From positions 1 to 38,911 of the forward strand of contig NZ_BOVK01000069.1 of the NCBI RefSeq assembly GCF_018403685.1: 38,911 nt of DNA. Reading direction: 5' to 3'. Positions 16,660 to 24,321 of this stretch are shown here, one piece after another. This DNA comes from Xylanibacillus composti. Its GTDB lineage: Bacteria > Bacillota > Bacilli > Paenibacillales > K13. The translations under genes were made by a program, and so were the position numbers. The notes under the pieces were generated by a model. The model had not been told where the DNA came from. It made no database searches and saw only the letters and a list, made by a program, of their open reading frames with translations. Every line of letters begins with the position of its first letter. Positions within the stretch are counted from its first letter, which is position 1.

Positions 16660-18105
16660 ATGAAGCAGCAAAAAAGCGGGAATTTTGCCGTTCATCTGAA
16701 GGACAATATAGCGCACATGCATACCATTATGGGGGGGAGTTCCGATTTCGTGATTCGCGAGGTGACGGTTGACGGGACCTGCGATATGGCATTGTTTTAC
16801 TTGGATGGGATGGTCAATCAACGAACTGTGCAGGAAAGCGTCATCTCTCCTCTGTTGGATCGCCTGCCCAATCAAATCGTTACGCTGGAAAGGATTCGGG
16901 CGAGTGTGCTCGACGCGAGTGAAGTAAAGGTAGTCGACAATAGGGAGGACGCAGTGGAACAGATTTTGTCCGGGAGTCTCCTTCTCTTGATGCAGGGGCA
17001 TCCGGAGGGCTTGATCATCTCGCTGCCGGGCTGGGAAGAACGCAGCATTGAAGAATCGAAAACACAGCCCGTTGTCAAAGGCCCGGCAGACTCGTTCATT
17101 GAAACATTGCGAACGAATACGACTCTGGTGCGGCGAAGGGTGAAGGACAGCAGATTGCGTGTCTGTTCGATGACAATAGGCAGTCAGTCGAAAACAGATA
17201 TAGCGATTATGTATATAGAGGGGCTCGCCAAGGACGAACTGGTGCGCGACCTCCAACAACGGTTCGAGTCGGCCAAGCTGAACCGGGTGTTGGAAGGGGA
17301 GTACCTCGAGGAAATTCTGAATGCAAAGAAACAGCGGACTCTATTCCCACTGAATTATAACACAGACCGTCCGGATACGATTGCCGCAGGGATTATGGAA
17401 GGTCGGGTCGCGATCTTTATAGACGGCACGCCGTTCGTGCTGCTGGTGCCTTCCGTCTTTGTGGACTTTATCCAATCTGCAGAGGACTATTATCAACCGT
17501 ACCTGTTCAGCAGCTTGATACGCCTGCTGCGCTTTGCGGCCTTCATGATTTGCATGCTGGCGCCGTCCGTCTACATTGCGTTAACGACTTATCATCAGGA
17601 CATGATCCCGACTCAGCTGCTGCTAAGCTTGACCGCACAGCGTGAAGGCGTCCCGTTCCCGGCGTTTGTGGAGGCGCTGCTGATGGAGACAACCTTCGAA
17701 ATATTGAGGGAGGCCGGTTTGCGAATGCCGCGCACTATTGGACAGGCTGTCTCCATTGTGGGGACGATCGTTGTAGGGCAAGCTGCCGTTGAAGCGAGCA
17801 TTGTGTCAGCGGTAATGGTAATTGTCGTATCGATAACCGCGATTTCCAGCTTTGCCATTCCTTCGTATGCAATGTCCATTCCGTGCCGGCTCCTGCGCTA
17901 TGTCTTCATGGGGCTTGCCGCCACAATGGGCGTATACGGAATTACGATAGGCATTCTTGTGCTGATCGTGCATCTATGCAGCCTGGAATCCTACGGGGTG
18001 CCCTATATGAGCCCGCTCTCGCCCTATCGAAAGAAGGGGAAGCAAGACGGCATCCTTCGCTACCCGTTCCACAGATCGTCCGAAAATCGGAGTGGTGCAA
18101 AATGA
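16660..18105 (+). CDS. gerAA: Spore germinant receptor, GerA-type A subunit
   Basis: About 481 residues. An N-terminal soluble region of about 285 residues (GSSDFVIREVTVDG, DNREDAVEQILSGSLLLLMQG) is followed by a membrane domain with FAAFMICMLAPSVYIALTTY, a long hydrophobic stretch around IGQAVSIVGTIVVGQAAVEA, and a last segment before LESYGVPYMSPLSP, the standard GerA family ending. It acts in the spore inner membrane, sensing germinants with the B and C subunits. AAGGGGG nine bases upstream fixes the ATG at 16660; the longer frame from 16468 has no site. It overlaps the next gene by four bases. Confidence 0.95.
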   Translation: MKQQKSGNFAVHLKDNIAHMHTIMGGSSDFVIREVTVDGTCDMALFYLDGMVNQRTVQESVISPLLDRLPNQIVTLERIRASVLDASEVKVVDNREDAVEQILSGSLLLLMQGHPEGLIISLPGWEERSIEESKTQPVVKGPADSFIETLRTNTTLVRRRVKDSRLRVCSMTIGSQSKTDIAIMYIEGLAKDELVRDLQQRFESAKLNRVLEGEYLEEILNAKKQRTLFPLNYNTDRPDTIAAGIMEGRVAIFIDGTPFVLLVPSVFVDFIQSAEDYYQPYLFSSLIRLLRFAAFMICMLAPSVYIALTTYHQDMIPTQLLLSLTAQREGVPFPAFVEALLMETTFEILREAGLRMPRTIGQAVSIVGTIVVGQAAVEASIVSAVMVIVVSITAISSFAIPSYAMSIPCRLLRYVFMGLAATMGVYGITIGILVLIVHLCSLESYGVPYMSPLSPYRKKGKQDGILRYPFHRSSENRSGAK

Positions 18106-19304
18106 GGATTTCCTGCCGATTGGCTTTGCTCCTCTGCCTGGCGATGCTCTGCTTGACAGGATGCTGGAATCGCAAAGAGTTGAATGAACTGGCGGTCGTG
18201 CTGGCGGCTGGCATCGACTCTGTAGACGATCAATATGAGGTGTCCTTGCAGATTGTGGACCCGTCAGCGATGTCCAAGCACCGGATCGGGGATCGCTCGC
18301 CTGTACTGGTCTTTTCTGAAAAAGCGCCAACGATATTCGAAGCGCTGAGAAAAATGACGACCCATTCCTCGCGGAAAATGTATATTGCTCACCTTCGTTT
18401 TTTGATTGTAGATGAAAAGACGGCAAGAACAAGCATTCAGGAGCCCATGGGCCTTTGGTTCCGCGACCATGAGGCCAGACCGGATTTTTATATTGCTGTA
18501 GCCAAGGATGTGCGGGCAAAGGACCTGCTGGGGCTGGTGACACCGACAGAGGTGCTGCCTGCCATGGATCTGCATAAATCACTTAAAGTCTCTGAGAGAA
18601 CGTGGGCGCCGACAGCGGCCGTGAACGTGAAGGAGCTGTTCAAAGCCTTGAAAAAAGAAGGGATTAGCCCGATTTTGACAGGCCTGACAATCAGGGGTGA
18701 TATGCAAAAAGGCATGCGTCTGGAAAATGCCAAGCAGCCTATATCTCCCGCAGAGTTCCAGTTTATGGGGATCGGCGTGTTTCGGGACGATCAGCTTGTC
18801 GGATGGCTTGATGAAACGGAGAGCAAAGCGCTCAATTATATAAAAAACAAGGTGGTGAATACGGTAGGGAGAATGAAGTGCCCCGATTCAGAACAAGATT
18901 TCGTGGTCGAGGTTATCGAGACCGAGACGAAGATGGACGCAACGATCAAGCATGGACAGCCGCATGTAAAGCTGGATGTGTTTGTAGAAGGGAATATTGG
19001 AGAAGTGCACTGCCAAGGGGACCTGAGAGATGTGAAGGTGATAAGGGCGCTGGAGCAGGCAGCGAGCGACGAGCTTCTCTCCGTATTGGAAGCCGGGATA
19101 CATAAAGTGCAGAAGGTATACGGCTCCGATGTGTTTGGCATGGGCGAGGTCTTTCATCGAAAGTATCCGAAGCAGTGGAAGGAATGGAAGCACGACTGGA
19201 ATGACCGGTTCAAGAACGATCTAAAGGTGGAGATCAGCATCGATTATCAGATACGCAAATTCGGCAAGGTCATAGGACCGCTGGAGAAAAAAGAACAGGA
19301 GTGA
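18102..19304 (+). CDS. gerAC: Spore germinant receptor, Ger(x)C family lipoprotein
   Basis: About 400 residues. The signal peptide MRISCRLALLLCLAMLCLTG is followed by the lipid-attachment Cys (lipobox LTGC), then WNRKELNELAVVLAAGID, the family signature near the mature N-terminus. The rest matches the three-domain GerC layout (ISPILTGLTIRGD, EFQFMGIGVFRDDQLVGWLD, TKMDATIKHGQP). It is tethered to the outer side of the spore inner membrane and is needed for receptor function. The ATG overlaps the A-subunit stop (ATGA), indicating translational coupling. Confidence 0.95.
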   Translation: MRISCRLALLLCLAMLCLTGCWNRKELNELAVVLAAGIDSVDDQYEVSLQIVDPSAMSKHRIGDRSPVLVFSEKAPTIFEALRKMTTHSSRKMYIAHLRFLIVDEKTARTSIQEPMGLWFRDHEARPDFYIAVAKDVRAKDLLGLVTPTEVLPAMDLHKSLKVSERTWAPTAAVNVKELFKALKKEGISPILTGLTIRGDMQKGMRLENAKQPISPAEFQFMGIGVFRDDQLVGWLDETESKALNYIKNKVVNTVGRMKCPDSEQDFVVEVIETETKMDATIKHGQPHVKLDVFVEGNIGEVHCQGDLRDVKVIRALEQAASDELLSVLEAGIHKVQKVYGSDVFGMGEVFHRKYPKQWKEWKHDWNDRFKNDLKVEISIDYQIRKFGKVIGPLEKKEQE

Positions 19305-19310
19305 GGCACT

Positions 19311-19538
19311 GTGCTGCTGTTGGGCATGCTGATTTCGCTCGGCGCCGCGCTGGGGTCATATTGGCGATGGATGCGGGATAAACATTACCGGGACATCGCG
19401 GCAAGCGCCTGCATACTGTCTGGCGGCATGCTGCTGGGTATTCTGCTTATGCTTCATGTGAAGCTGCCATTTCTTTTGGATTTTGTCGCAGCTGTGTTTC
19501 GGCCATTGACGAATATGCTGGAAACATGGCTTTCTTAA
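19311..19538 (+). CDS. Small two-segment membrane protein of the germination operon
   Basis: 75 residues starting with GTG behind ACAGGAG. Two hydrophobic segments (LLLGMLISLGAALGSYW and ACILSGGMLLGILLMLHV) frame a short basic loop. It lies six bases after gerAC and 25 bases before gerAB, in the same direction, so it is surely part of the operon. Short membrane ORFs occur in some ger operons and may be accessory receptor subunits; the family here is not certain. Confidence 0.7.
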   Translation: MLLLGMLISLGAALGSYWRWMRDKHYRDIAASACILSGGMLLGILLMLHVKLPFLLDFVAAVFRPLTNMLETWLS

Positions 19539-19563
19539 CCCCGATATGGAGGTGCTCCATTCC

Positions 19564-20652
19564 ATGACACTTACGACTCGTCAAGCGATCCTGTGGTTTG
19601 CGATGCATCAGCTTGGAAGCGCCTTTCTGGTGCTTCCTTCTACGCTGGTTTATATTGCGAAGCAGGATGCTTGGATTTCCGTCCCAATTGCGATAGCCGT
19701 CTATTTGCTGATTGTTCTACTCTATATGCCGCTTGCCAATCGGCTGAACGGGATTGCCTTTCACGAACATGTGACCTCCATCCTGGGAAAGTGGCTAGGG
19801 AGCATGAGCATCATCGTGTTTATTGCGGCCTTTCCGTTTTTCATCTTTACACTGGTCCTAAGAGACCTGGGCGACTTTATCACTGGTGTCATGATGCCGG
19901 AAACGCCTCCCGAGGCGGTTTACTTGCTCATGCTTTTCGCTGTTTTTTACGTGGTGCACAAAGGAATTACGTCGATTGGCCGGACAGCGGAAATATTGTT
20001 TTTTCTCGTCCTCTTCTTGTTTGTTGTCCTTACCGTCTCCTTGTTTCCCAGCGTAGAGCTTGAACAAATACTGCCCGTTTACGAGAATGGCTTCAAACCG
20101 ATCATGCTGGCCTCGCTATCTTTGATCGCCTTTCCCTACTACGAAGGGGTGCTGTTTCTCTTTTTATCTGCGCACATGCAGGATGTGCGGAAGTGGAAAA
20201 AAGCAGTGGTTTGGAGCGGGCTATTAAGCGGAGGCATGTTCTTTGTCACCTTGTTCATGGTGATTGTGGTTCTCGGTCATGAAGTCGTGGCAGATCTCGT
20301 CTATCCGAGCTATTTTGTTGTACGCACGATCAGCATAGGCATATTTTACGAGAGGTTCGAGGTGATGGTAGCTGTTTTGTGGTACATTACCATTTTTTTT
20401 CGAATGTCCTTGCTGCTCTATGTTTCCGCATACGCGCTGGCTGGCGTCCTCCGCTTGAAGGATTACCGTTCCCTGCTGATACCGCTCGTTACGTTGGCTT
20501 TCTTTATGGCGCCGATTGGTTGGCCCAATAGGGCCGCCGCCATGAACTCCTTGAAAGTTTGGCCGATTTACGGTGCTATCTTCGGGGTGCTGTTTCCATT
20601 GGCCATCTGGCTTGCGGGGAGCTTCAGGCGCAATAGCTACGGGAAACAGTAG
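19564..20652 (+). CDS. gerAB: Spore germinant receptor, GerB-type permease subunit
   Basis: About 362 residues, ten hydrophobic segments, of the APC-superfamily spore germination permease family. It begins with the usual LTTRQAILWFAMHQLGSAFL; later segments include TSIGRTAEILFFLVLFLFVV and a segment with AFPYYEGVLFLFL. This subunit binds the germinant in characterised receptors. GGAGGTG (19548-19554) is nine bases before ATG 19564, preferred over the ATG at 19546. The order here is A, C, small ORF, B rather than the Bacillus subtilis A, B, C. Confidence 0.95.
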   Translation: MTLTTRQAILWFAMHQLGSAFLVLPSTLVYIAKQDAWISVPIAIAVYLLIVLLYMPLANRLNGIAFHEHVTSILGKWLGSMSIIVFIAAFPFFIFTLVLRDLGDFITGVMMPETPPEAVYLLMLFAVFYVVHKGITSIGRTAEILFFLVLFLFVVLTVSLFPSVELEQILPVYENGFKPIMLASLSLIAFPYYEGVLFLFLSAHMQDVRKWKKAVVWSGLLSGGMFFVTLFMVIVVLGHEVVADLVYPSYFVVRTISIGIFYERFEVMVAVLWYITIFFRMSLLLYVSAYALAGVLRLKDYRSLLIPLVTLAFFMAPIGWPNRAAAMNSLKVWPIYGAIFGVLFPLAIWLAGSFRRNSYGKQ

Positions 20653-20718
20653 ACATAAGCGGGGCTGTATGATAAGAAGGGGAGAGTGAATATTGTCGCG
20701 AATGAGGGGAGCCATAGG

Positions 20719-21516
20719 ATGAAAACTACCATCAGTCAAGTGATGCGGGCGCTTACCGAGCCAGTAGGCGTGCTGGAGCCAACGGTGGATACGTTGAAAT
20801 ATGGGGATCCGGAGGCAGAGGTAACCGGGATTGTTACAACGTTTATGCCGACGCAGGCAGTGTTGGAAGAAGCGGTGGAGCTAGGCGCCAATTTGATTGT
20901 TGCCCACGAAGGGCCATTTTTCAGCCATCAAGACAGCTTCGTGCAAGCGTTGAAGCAGGACCCGGTCTATCTTGCCAAGGACGCTTGCATTCGCGAAGCG
21001 GGGCTGGCATTATTCCGGTTTCATGATTACTGGCACCGCTATCAGCCGGACGGGATTATGGAAGGACTGCTGGAAGCGCTGGCTTGGAGCGACCGGGCTG
21101 TCAGACATGAAGCAGTCGCCTCAGTCGTTCAGCTGCCCCCGGTTACTGTCCGGGAAATTGCGCAATATGTAAAGCGCCAACTGGGTCTGTCCTATGTCCG
21201 CGTGACGGGCGGTCTGGACCAGACTTGCGAACGGATCGGGCTGTTAGCCGGATACCGGGGCGGGGGAGAGCATGCGATTCCGTTATTCGAGCGAGAGCAA
21301 CTGGACTTGGTTGTATATGGGGAAGGTCCGGAATGGGAAACCCCCGAATATGTCCGCGATGCGGTTCGCCAAGGCAGGGGGAAGGCGTTGATCGTGCTGG
21401 GGCATGCCGAGAGCGAGGCGGCAGGGATGAAGCTGCTGGCGGATCGCCTGCAGACCCGATTCCCGGATGTGCCGGTTCATTTTGCTGCGAATCCGCCCAT
21501 CTTTCAAGTGTTGTAA
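20719..21516 (+). CDS. Nif3-like dinuclear metal centre protein
   Basis: About 265 residues. GANLIVAHEGPFF is the first metal-binding motif (His near residue 63; the usual HH is HE here), FRFHDYWHRYQPDG the second, and a C-terminal VLGHAESEAAGMKLLADRL the third, with GGGEHAIP between. Family members (YbgI/Nif3/YqfO) bind two metal ions in a toroidal hexamer; the physiological role is unsettled, with GTP cyclohydrolase-like or regulatory roles proposed. GAGGGGAG seven bases upstream supports ATG 20719 over GTG 20686. It follows the germination operon after a gap of 66 bp and could be read through. Confidence 0.85.
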   Translation: MKTTISQVMRALTEPVGVLEPTVDTLKYGDPEAEVTGIVTTFMPTQAVLEEAVELGANLIVAHEGPFFSHQDSFVQALKQDPVYLAKDACIREAGLALFRFHDYWHRYQPDGIMEGLLEALAWSDRAVRHEAVASVVQLPPVTVREIAQYVKRQLGLSYVRVTGGLDQTCERIGLLAGYRGGGEHAIPLFEREQLDLVVYGEGPEWETPEYVRDAVRQGRGKALIVLGHAESEAAGMKLLADRLQTRFPDVPVHFAANPPIFQVL

Positions 21517-21587
21517 GGCCAGGGCTGCAGCCGCCTGCGAGCGGTATTATTTCCCGTATGGAGCGCAGGCAGACCTGAAAACAAGAA

Positions 21588-21621
21588 GCTGTCTCTCAAG
21601 TCATTGGACTTGGAGACAGCT
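21588..21621. terminator. Bidirectional terminator between convergent genes
   Basis: AGCTGTCTC plus CAAGTC pairs with GACTTG plus GAGACAGCT with one bulged base. The plus side tail is CCTTTAG and the minus side tail is TCTTGTTTTC. Confidence 0.75.
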
Positions 21622-21655
21622 CCTTTAGCAATAGGATGAAGAGTTTATCATTGCC

Positions 21656-22555
21656 TTACAGGACGCGTCTTGCCTTTACATACTTGTCCTGCCAGTAGCC
21701 GGAATTCAGCGTATCAATGGCGACTCCGTTCGAGGATGGCTTGTTGTGAATAAATTGGCCGCCTCCCATATAAATGCCGACATGGTTAATCGAGCCGTTG
21801 CTGTTCGTGTCAAAGAAGACGAGGTCGCCCCGCTTCAGGTTGCTCTTGCTGACGGCTGAGCCCTCGTGCTGCTGATAGCGGGTGCCCCATTTCATGGAGA
21901 CGCCGTGCTGTCCATACACATACTGTGTAAAGGAGGAGCAGTCAAAAATCCATCTGCTTGGATTGCGCACGCCATACGAATAGGTCACTTTGCCGCTGAG
22001 GCTTTGCGCGGTGGCAATGATAGCGTCTGCCTTGGCACTGGACGTGCTGCCCGAACCTGTGCTGGGCTGGCTGGGAGCGCCGGAGTGCGATATATAGTTG
22101 GAAGATATGTATCCAACGGTACCGTTGTGATTGATTTTAACCCAGTAGCTGTTCGTGACCTCAAGCACTTGAACGACCGTCCCCTTGCGGATAAGTCCAA
22201 TCTGGTTGTTCGCTACCCTCGGGGCGGAGCGGAAGTTGACAGAGCTTGTAATCGTGCCGCTGGAAGCTGGCGATGTGACGGCTGACGAAACGTATTTCGT
22301 ATATTTGTCATCCGCGGATATGTACCCGACCATGCCTTCCTGCGTCTTGACCTTGAGCCAGTAATTGTTCACCTGTTCAATGACTTGAACGGGCTCGCCT
22401 TTGTTCAGCATGCGGTGAATGCCGCCGTCAGTGCTCGGAGCCCACCGGAAGTTGACTCCATAGGTGACTTCGGCTTGATAGGCGCCTAAAGCGGTTGAAG
22501 GAGCAAGTAAGCTCAATGCAATGACGGATGCAGCTATTCTTTTTTTCATTTTCAT
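21656..22555 (-). CDS. Secreted cell-wall endopeptidase: two SH3b domains plus NlpC/P60
   Basis: About 299 residues. The signal peptide (MKMKKRIAASVIALSLLAPS, then TALGA) is followed by two bacterial SH3 domains, about residues 30-90 (VTYGVNFRWAPS) and 100-160 (ITSSVNFRSAPR), each ending in VGYIS. After a Ser/Gly linker comes the NlpC/P60 peptidase with Cys206 in FDCSSFTQYV and the His of NHVGIYMGG. It should cleave peptidoglycan stem peptides. The ATG at 22555 is behind AGGAGG with a 12-base spacing; the longer frame to 22669 has no site. Confidence 0.9.
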   Translation of the reverse strand: MKMKKRIAASVIALSLLAPSTALGAYQAEVTYGVNFRWAPSTDGGIHRMLNKGEPVQVIEQVNNYWLKVKTQEGMVGYISADDKYTKYVSSAVTSPASSGTITSSVNFRSAPRVANNQIGLIRKGTVVQVLEVTNSYWVKINHNGTVGYISSNYISHSGAPSQPSTGSGSTSSAKADAIIATAQSLSGKVTYSYGVRNPSRWIFDCSSFTQYVYGQHGVSMKWGTRYQQHEGSAVSKSNLKRGDLVFFDTNSNGSINHVGIYMGGGQFIHNKPSSNGVAIDTLNSGYWQDKYVKARRVL

Positions 22556-22743
22556 TTGTGCTAGATTCCTCCTATTCGTTAATCTATTACCATAGTAACC
22601 AGTGAAGAGAAAGGATTGCATTACGCAAATGTTGGTAATCCTGACGAAGGAGGCGGAATCACCCGTCAAATCAGTAATTTTGCAAGTCAGCCTGAAGGAA
22701 AGGTAAAATAAGGATAGATCACAAAGAGGAGGCTCGTGTAATC

Positions 22744-23784
22744 ATGACCATGGGTCCGCGTGTCATCAAGACAGGGCTGTCGATTGTGCTGGCCTTGTAT
22801 GTGAGCGCCCTTCTTGGGCTGACGCCTGCCATATTTGCAGCGGTTGCGGCAATCTTCACGATTCAGCCTTCGATTTACAGGACGTGGCGGCAGGTTTTCG
22901 AGCAGGTTCAAGCGAACGTGCTTGGAGCGGCCGTCGCCATGCTCGCGGTGATCAGTTTGGGGAACAGTCCGATCGTGATCGGCATTGTGTCGGTTCTTGT
23001 CATCATGATAAGCTTAAAGCTGAAGGCGGAGAAAACGATCGCCCTCACCATGGTCACCGTATTGGTCATTATGGATGCGCCAGGCGATGACTGGACGTTT
23101 GCTCTCAATCGCTTCGCGATCATTATGGTCGGCATGGCATCGGCCTTCATCGTCAATATTGCCCTGTGGCCGCCCCGGCATGAGAAGCAGTTCGTAGAAG
23201 GGGTACATGCCGCATTCGACCAGATGTCGCTGCTGCTGCGAACGTCGATCTCGAATGAAATGACGGAAAAAGCGTTCCGCCGGCAGCGGGAGGAGCTGCG
23301 GACGAAGCTGGAAAAGCTGGATGAGCTGTTCAGCTTGTTCAATGAGGAGCGGCGCAAGCTGAAGCGGGTCAAGCCGGTTCATGTCATTAACGCGCGGCGG
23401 TTTGTCGTGTTCAAGAAGATGCTGCTGACGCTCCACAAGGGGGCCGAGGTGCTGGATATTGTGACGAAGCACTATTTCCAGAGCACGCATCACGCCGAAG
23501 CGGGAGATATATTTGACAAACATATCGAGCATCTGATTACGTACCATGAATATGTCTTGCTGAAATATGAGGGGACCATTAAGGGGAAAGAGACCCGCAG
23601 CCGGGAGATGATCCGGGACAACGGGCTGTTTATGCACCAGGTTATGGGGTTTTACCAGGCCGATGAAGACAACGTGCGCCTGTTGCTGGTCGGTTCGGCG
23701 ATTTTTGACTACGGCTTTCATCTGCATCGGCTGGAGCGCTTGATCGAGCATGCCAAATCACCCGAGCACGGATCGGCCGGGTAA
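22744..23784 (+). CDS. Aromatic acid exporter family (FUSC-type) membrane protein
   Basis: 346 residues. The N-terminal half is a block of membrane segments (GLSIVLALYVSALLGLTPAI, TIALTMVTVLVIM, FAIIMVGMASAFIVNIALW); the C-terminal half is a long charged helical cytoplasmic domain (EKAFRRQREELRTKLEKLDE). This is the layout of the YqjA/aromatic acid exporter family in Bacillota. Substrate not known. GAGGAGG lies eleven bases before the ATG. It is divergent from the NlpC/P60 gene; the 188-bp gap holds both leader regions and nothing else recognised. Confidence 0.8.
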   Translation: MTMGPRVIKTGLSIVLALYVSALLGLTPAIFAAVAAIFTIQPSIYRTWRQVFEQVQANVLGAAVAMLAVISLGNSPIVIGIVSVLVIMISLKLKAEKTIALTMVTVLVIMDAPGDDWTFALNRFAIIMVGMASAFIVNIALWPPRHEKQFVEGVHAAFDQMSLLLRTSISNEMTEKAFRRQREELRTKLEKLDELFSLFNEERRKLKRVKPVHVINARRFVVFKKMLLTLHKGAEVLDIVTKHYFQSTHHAEAGDIFDKHIEHLITYHEYVLLKYEGTIKGKETRSREMIRDNGLFMHQVMGFYQADEDNVRLLLVGSAIFDYGFHLHRLERLIEHAKSPEHGSAG

Positions 23785-23799
23785 GTTGCATGCAGCTAT

Positions 23800-24096
23800 C
23801 TAGCTGGAGGTTTCGTCACGGAGCCTGCGGTCCAGTACGAATGTGCCGAATGGCAAGAGCGAAGCGACAAAGGCGCCCAAACCCCAAAGGAAGGACTTGC
23901 GGTGCCGAATCATGACATGCAGGGCGGCGAGGCAGAACAGAATGAACAGGACGCCGTGGGCCATCCCGACAACGGAAACCATCGTCGGCATGTCCAACGC
24001 ATATTTGAGGGGCATGGCAATGCCGAGCAAAATGAGGTAGGATAGTCCTTCAAGCAGCCCGATCACCCTCAGGCGGCCGATCGCCGTACGAAACAT
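23800..24096 (-). CDS. DUF3817 family small membrane protein
   Basis: 98 residues with three membrane segments: LRVIGLLEGLSYLILLGIAM, MVSVVGMAHGVLFILFCLAA, and SFLWGLGAFVASLLPFGTFV. The EGLSYL...P.KY and AHG motifs and the size match DUF3817, an integral membrane family without known function. AAAGGAAG seven bases before the ATG at 24096 sets the start; the frame continuing upstream runs through the recQ leader repeats and is not real. TATAAT on the minus strand at about 24132-24138 is a likely -10. Convergent with the exporter gene. Confidence 0.85.
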   Translation of the reverse strand: MFRTAIGRLRVIGLLEGLSYLILLGIAMPLKYALDMPTMVSVVGMAHGVLFILFCLAALHVMIRHRKSFLWGLGAFVASLLPFGTFVLDRRLRDETSS

Positions 24097-24184
24097 GGGA
24101 TCACTTCCTTTTCTCACATATTCTTCTGAATCTATTATAGCGAACGACTGCAGACTGAGAAATACAGAATTCGAGCATTTTGTG

Positions 24185-24310
24185 TCGGGCCCCGTGAAAA
24201 TAGCAGAATCGGCTGCGAAGCTGCCCTTCACTTTCACGGGTGTTGTATCGGGCCCCGCGGCAGGAACAGGAATAGCATCGAAGCTGCTCTTCACTGTCGT
24301 GGGTGTAAAG
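24185..24310 (+). repeat. Two 63-bp direct repeats forming paired hairpins in the recQ leader
   Basis: Unit 1 is 24185-24247 and unit 2 is 24248-24310; both start TCGGGCCCCG. Unit 1 pairs CCCGTGAAA (24191-24199) with TTTCACGGG (24232-24240). Unit 2 pairs CCCGCGGCAG (24254-24263) with CTGTCGTGGG (24294-24303), using two G-U pairs. Positions that differ between units change together so pairing is kept. The second hairpin ends three bases before the recQ ribosome site. Confidence 0.85.
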
Positions 24311-24321
24311 GAGAGGTTGTC

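Noticed and set aside
22556-22743. c-di-AMP (ydaO-type) riboswitch before the NlpC/P60 gene
   Set aside because: Such riboswitches often precede wall hydrolases, but none of the conserved aptamer sequences is visible here.
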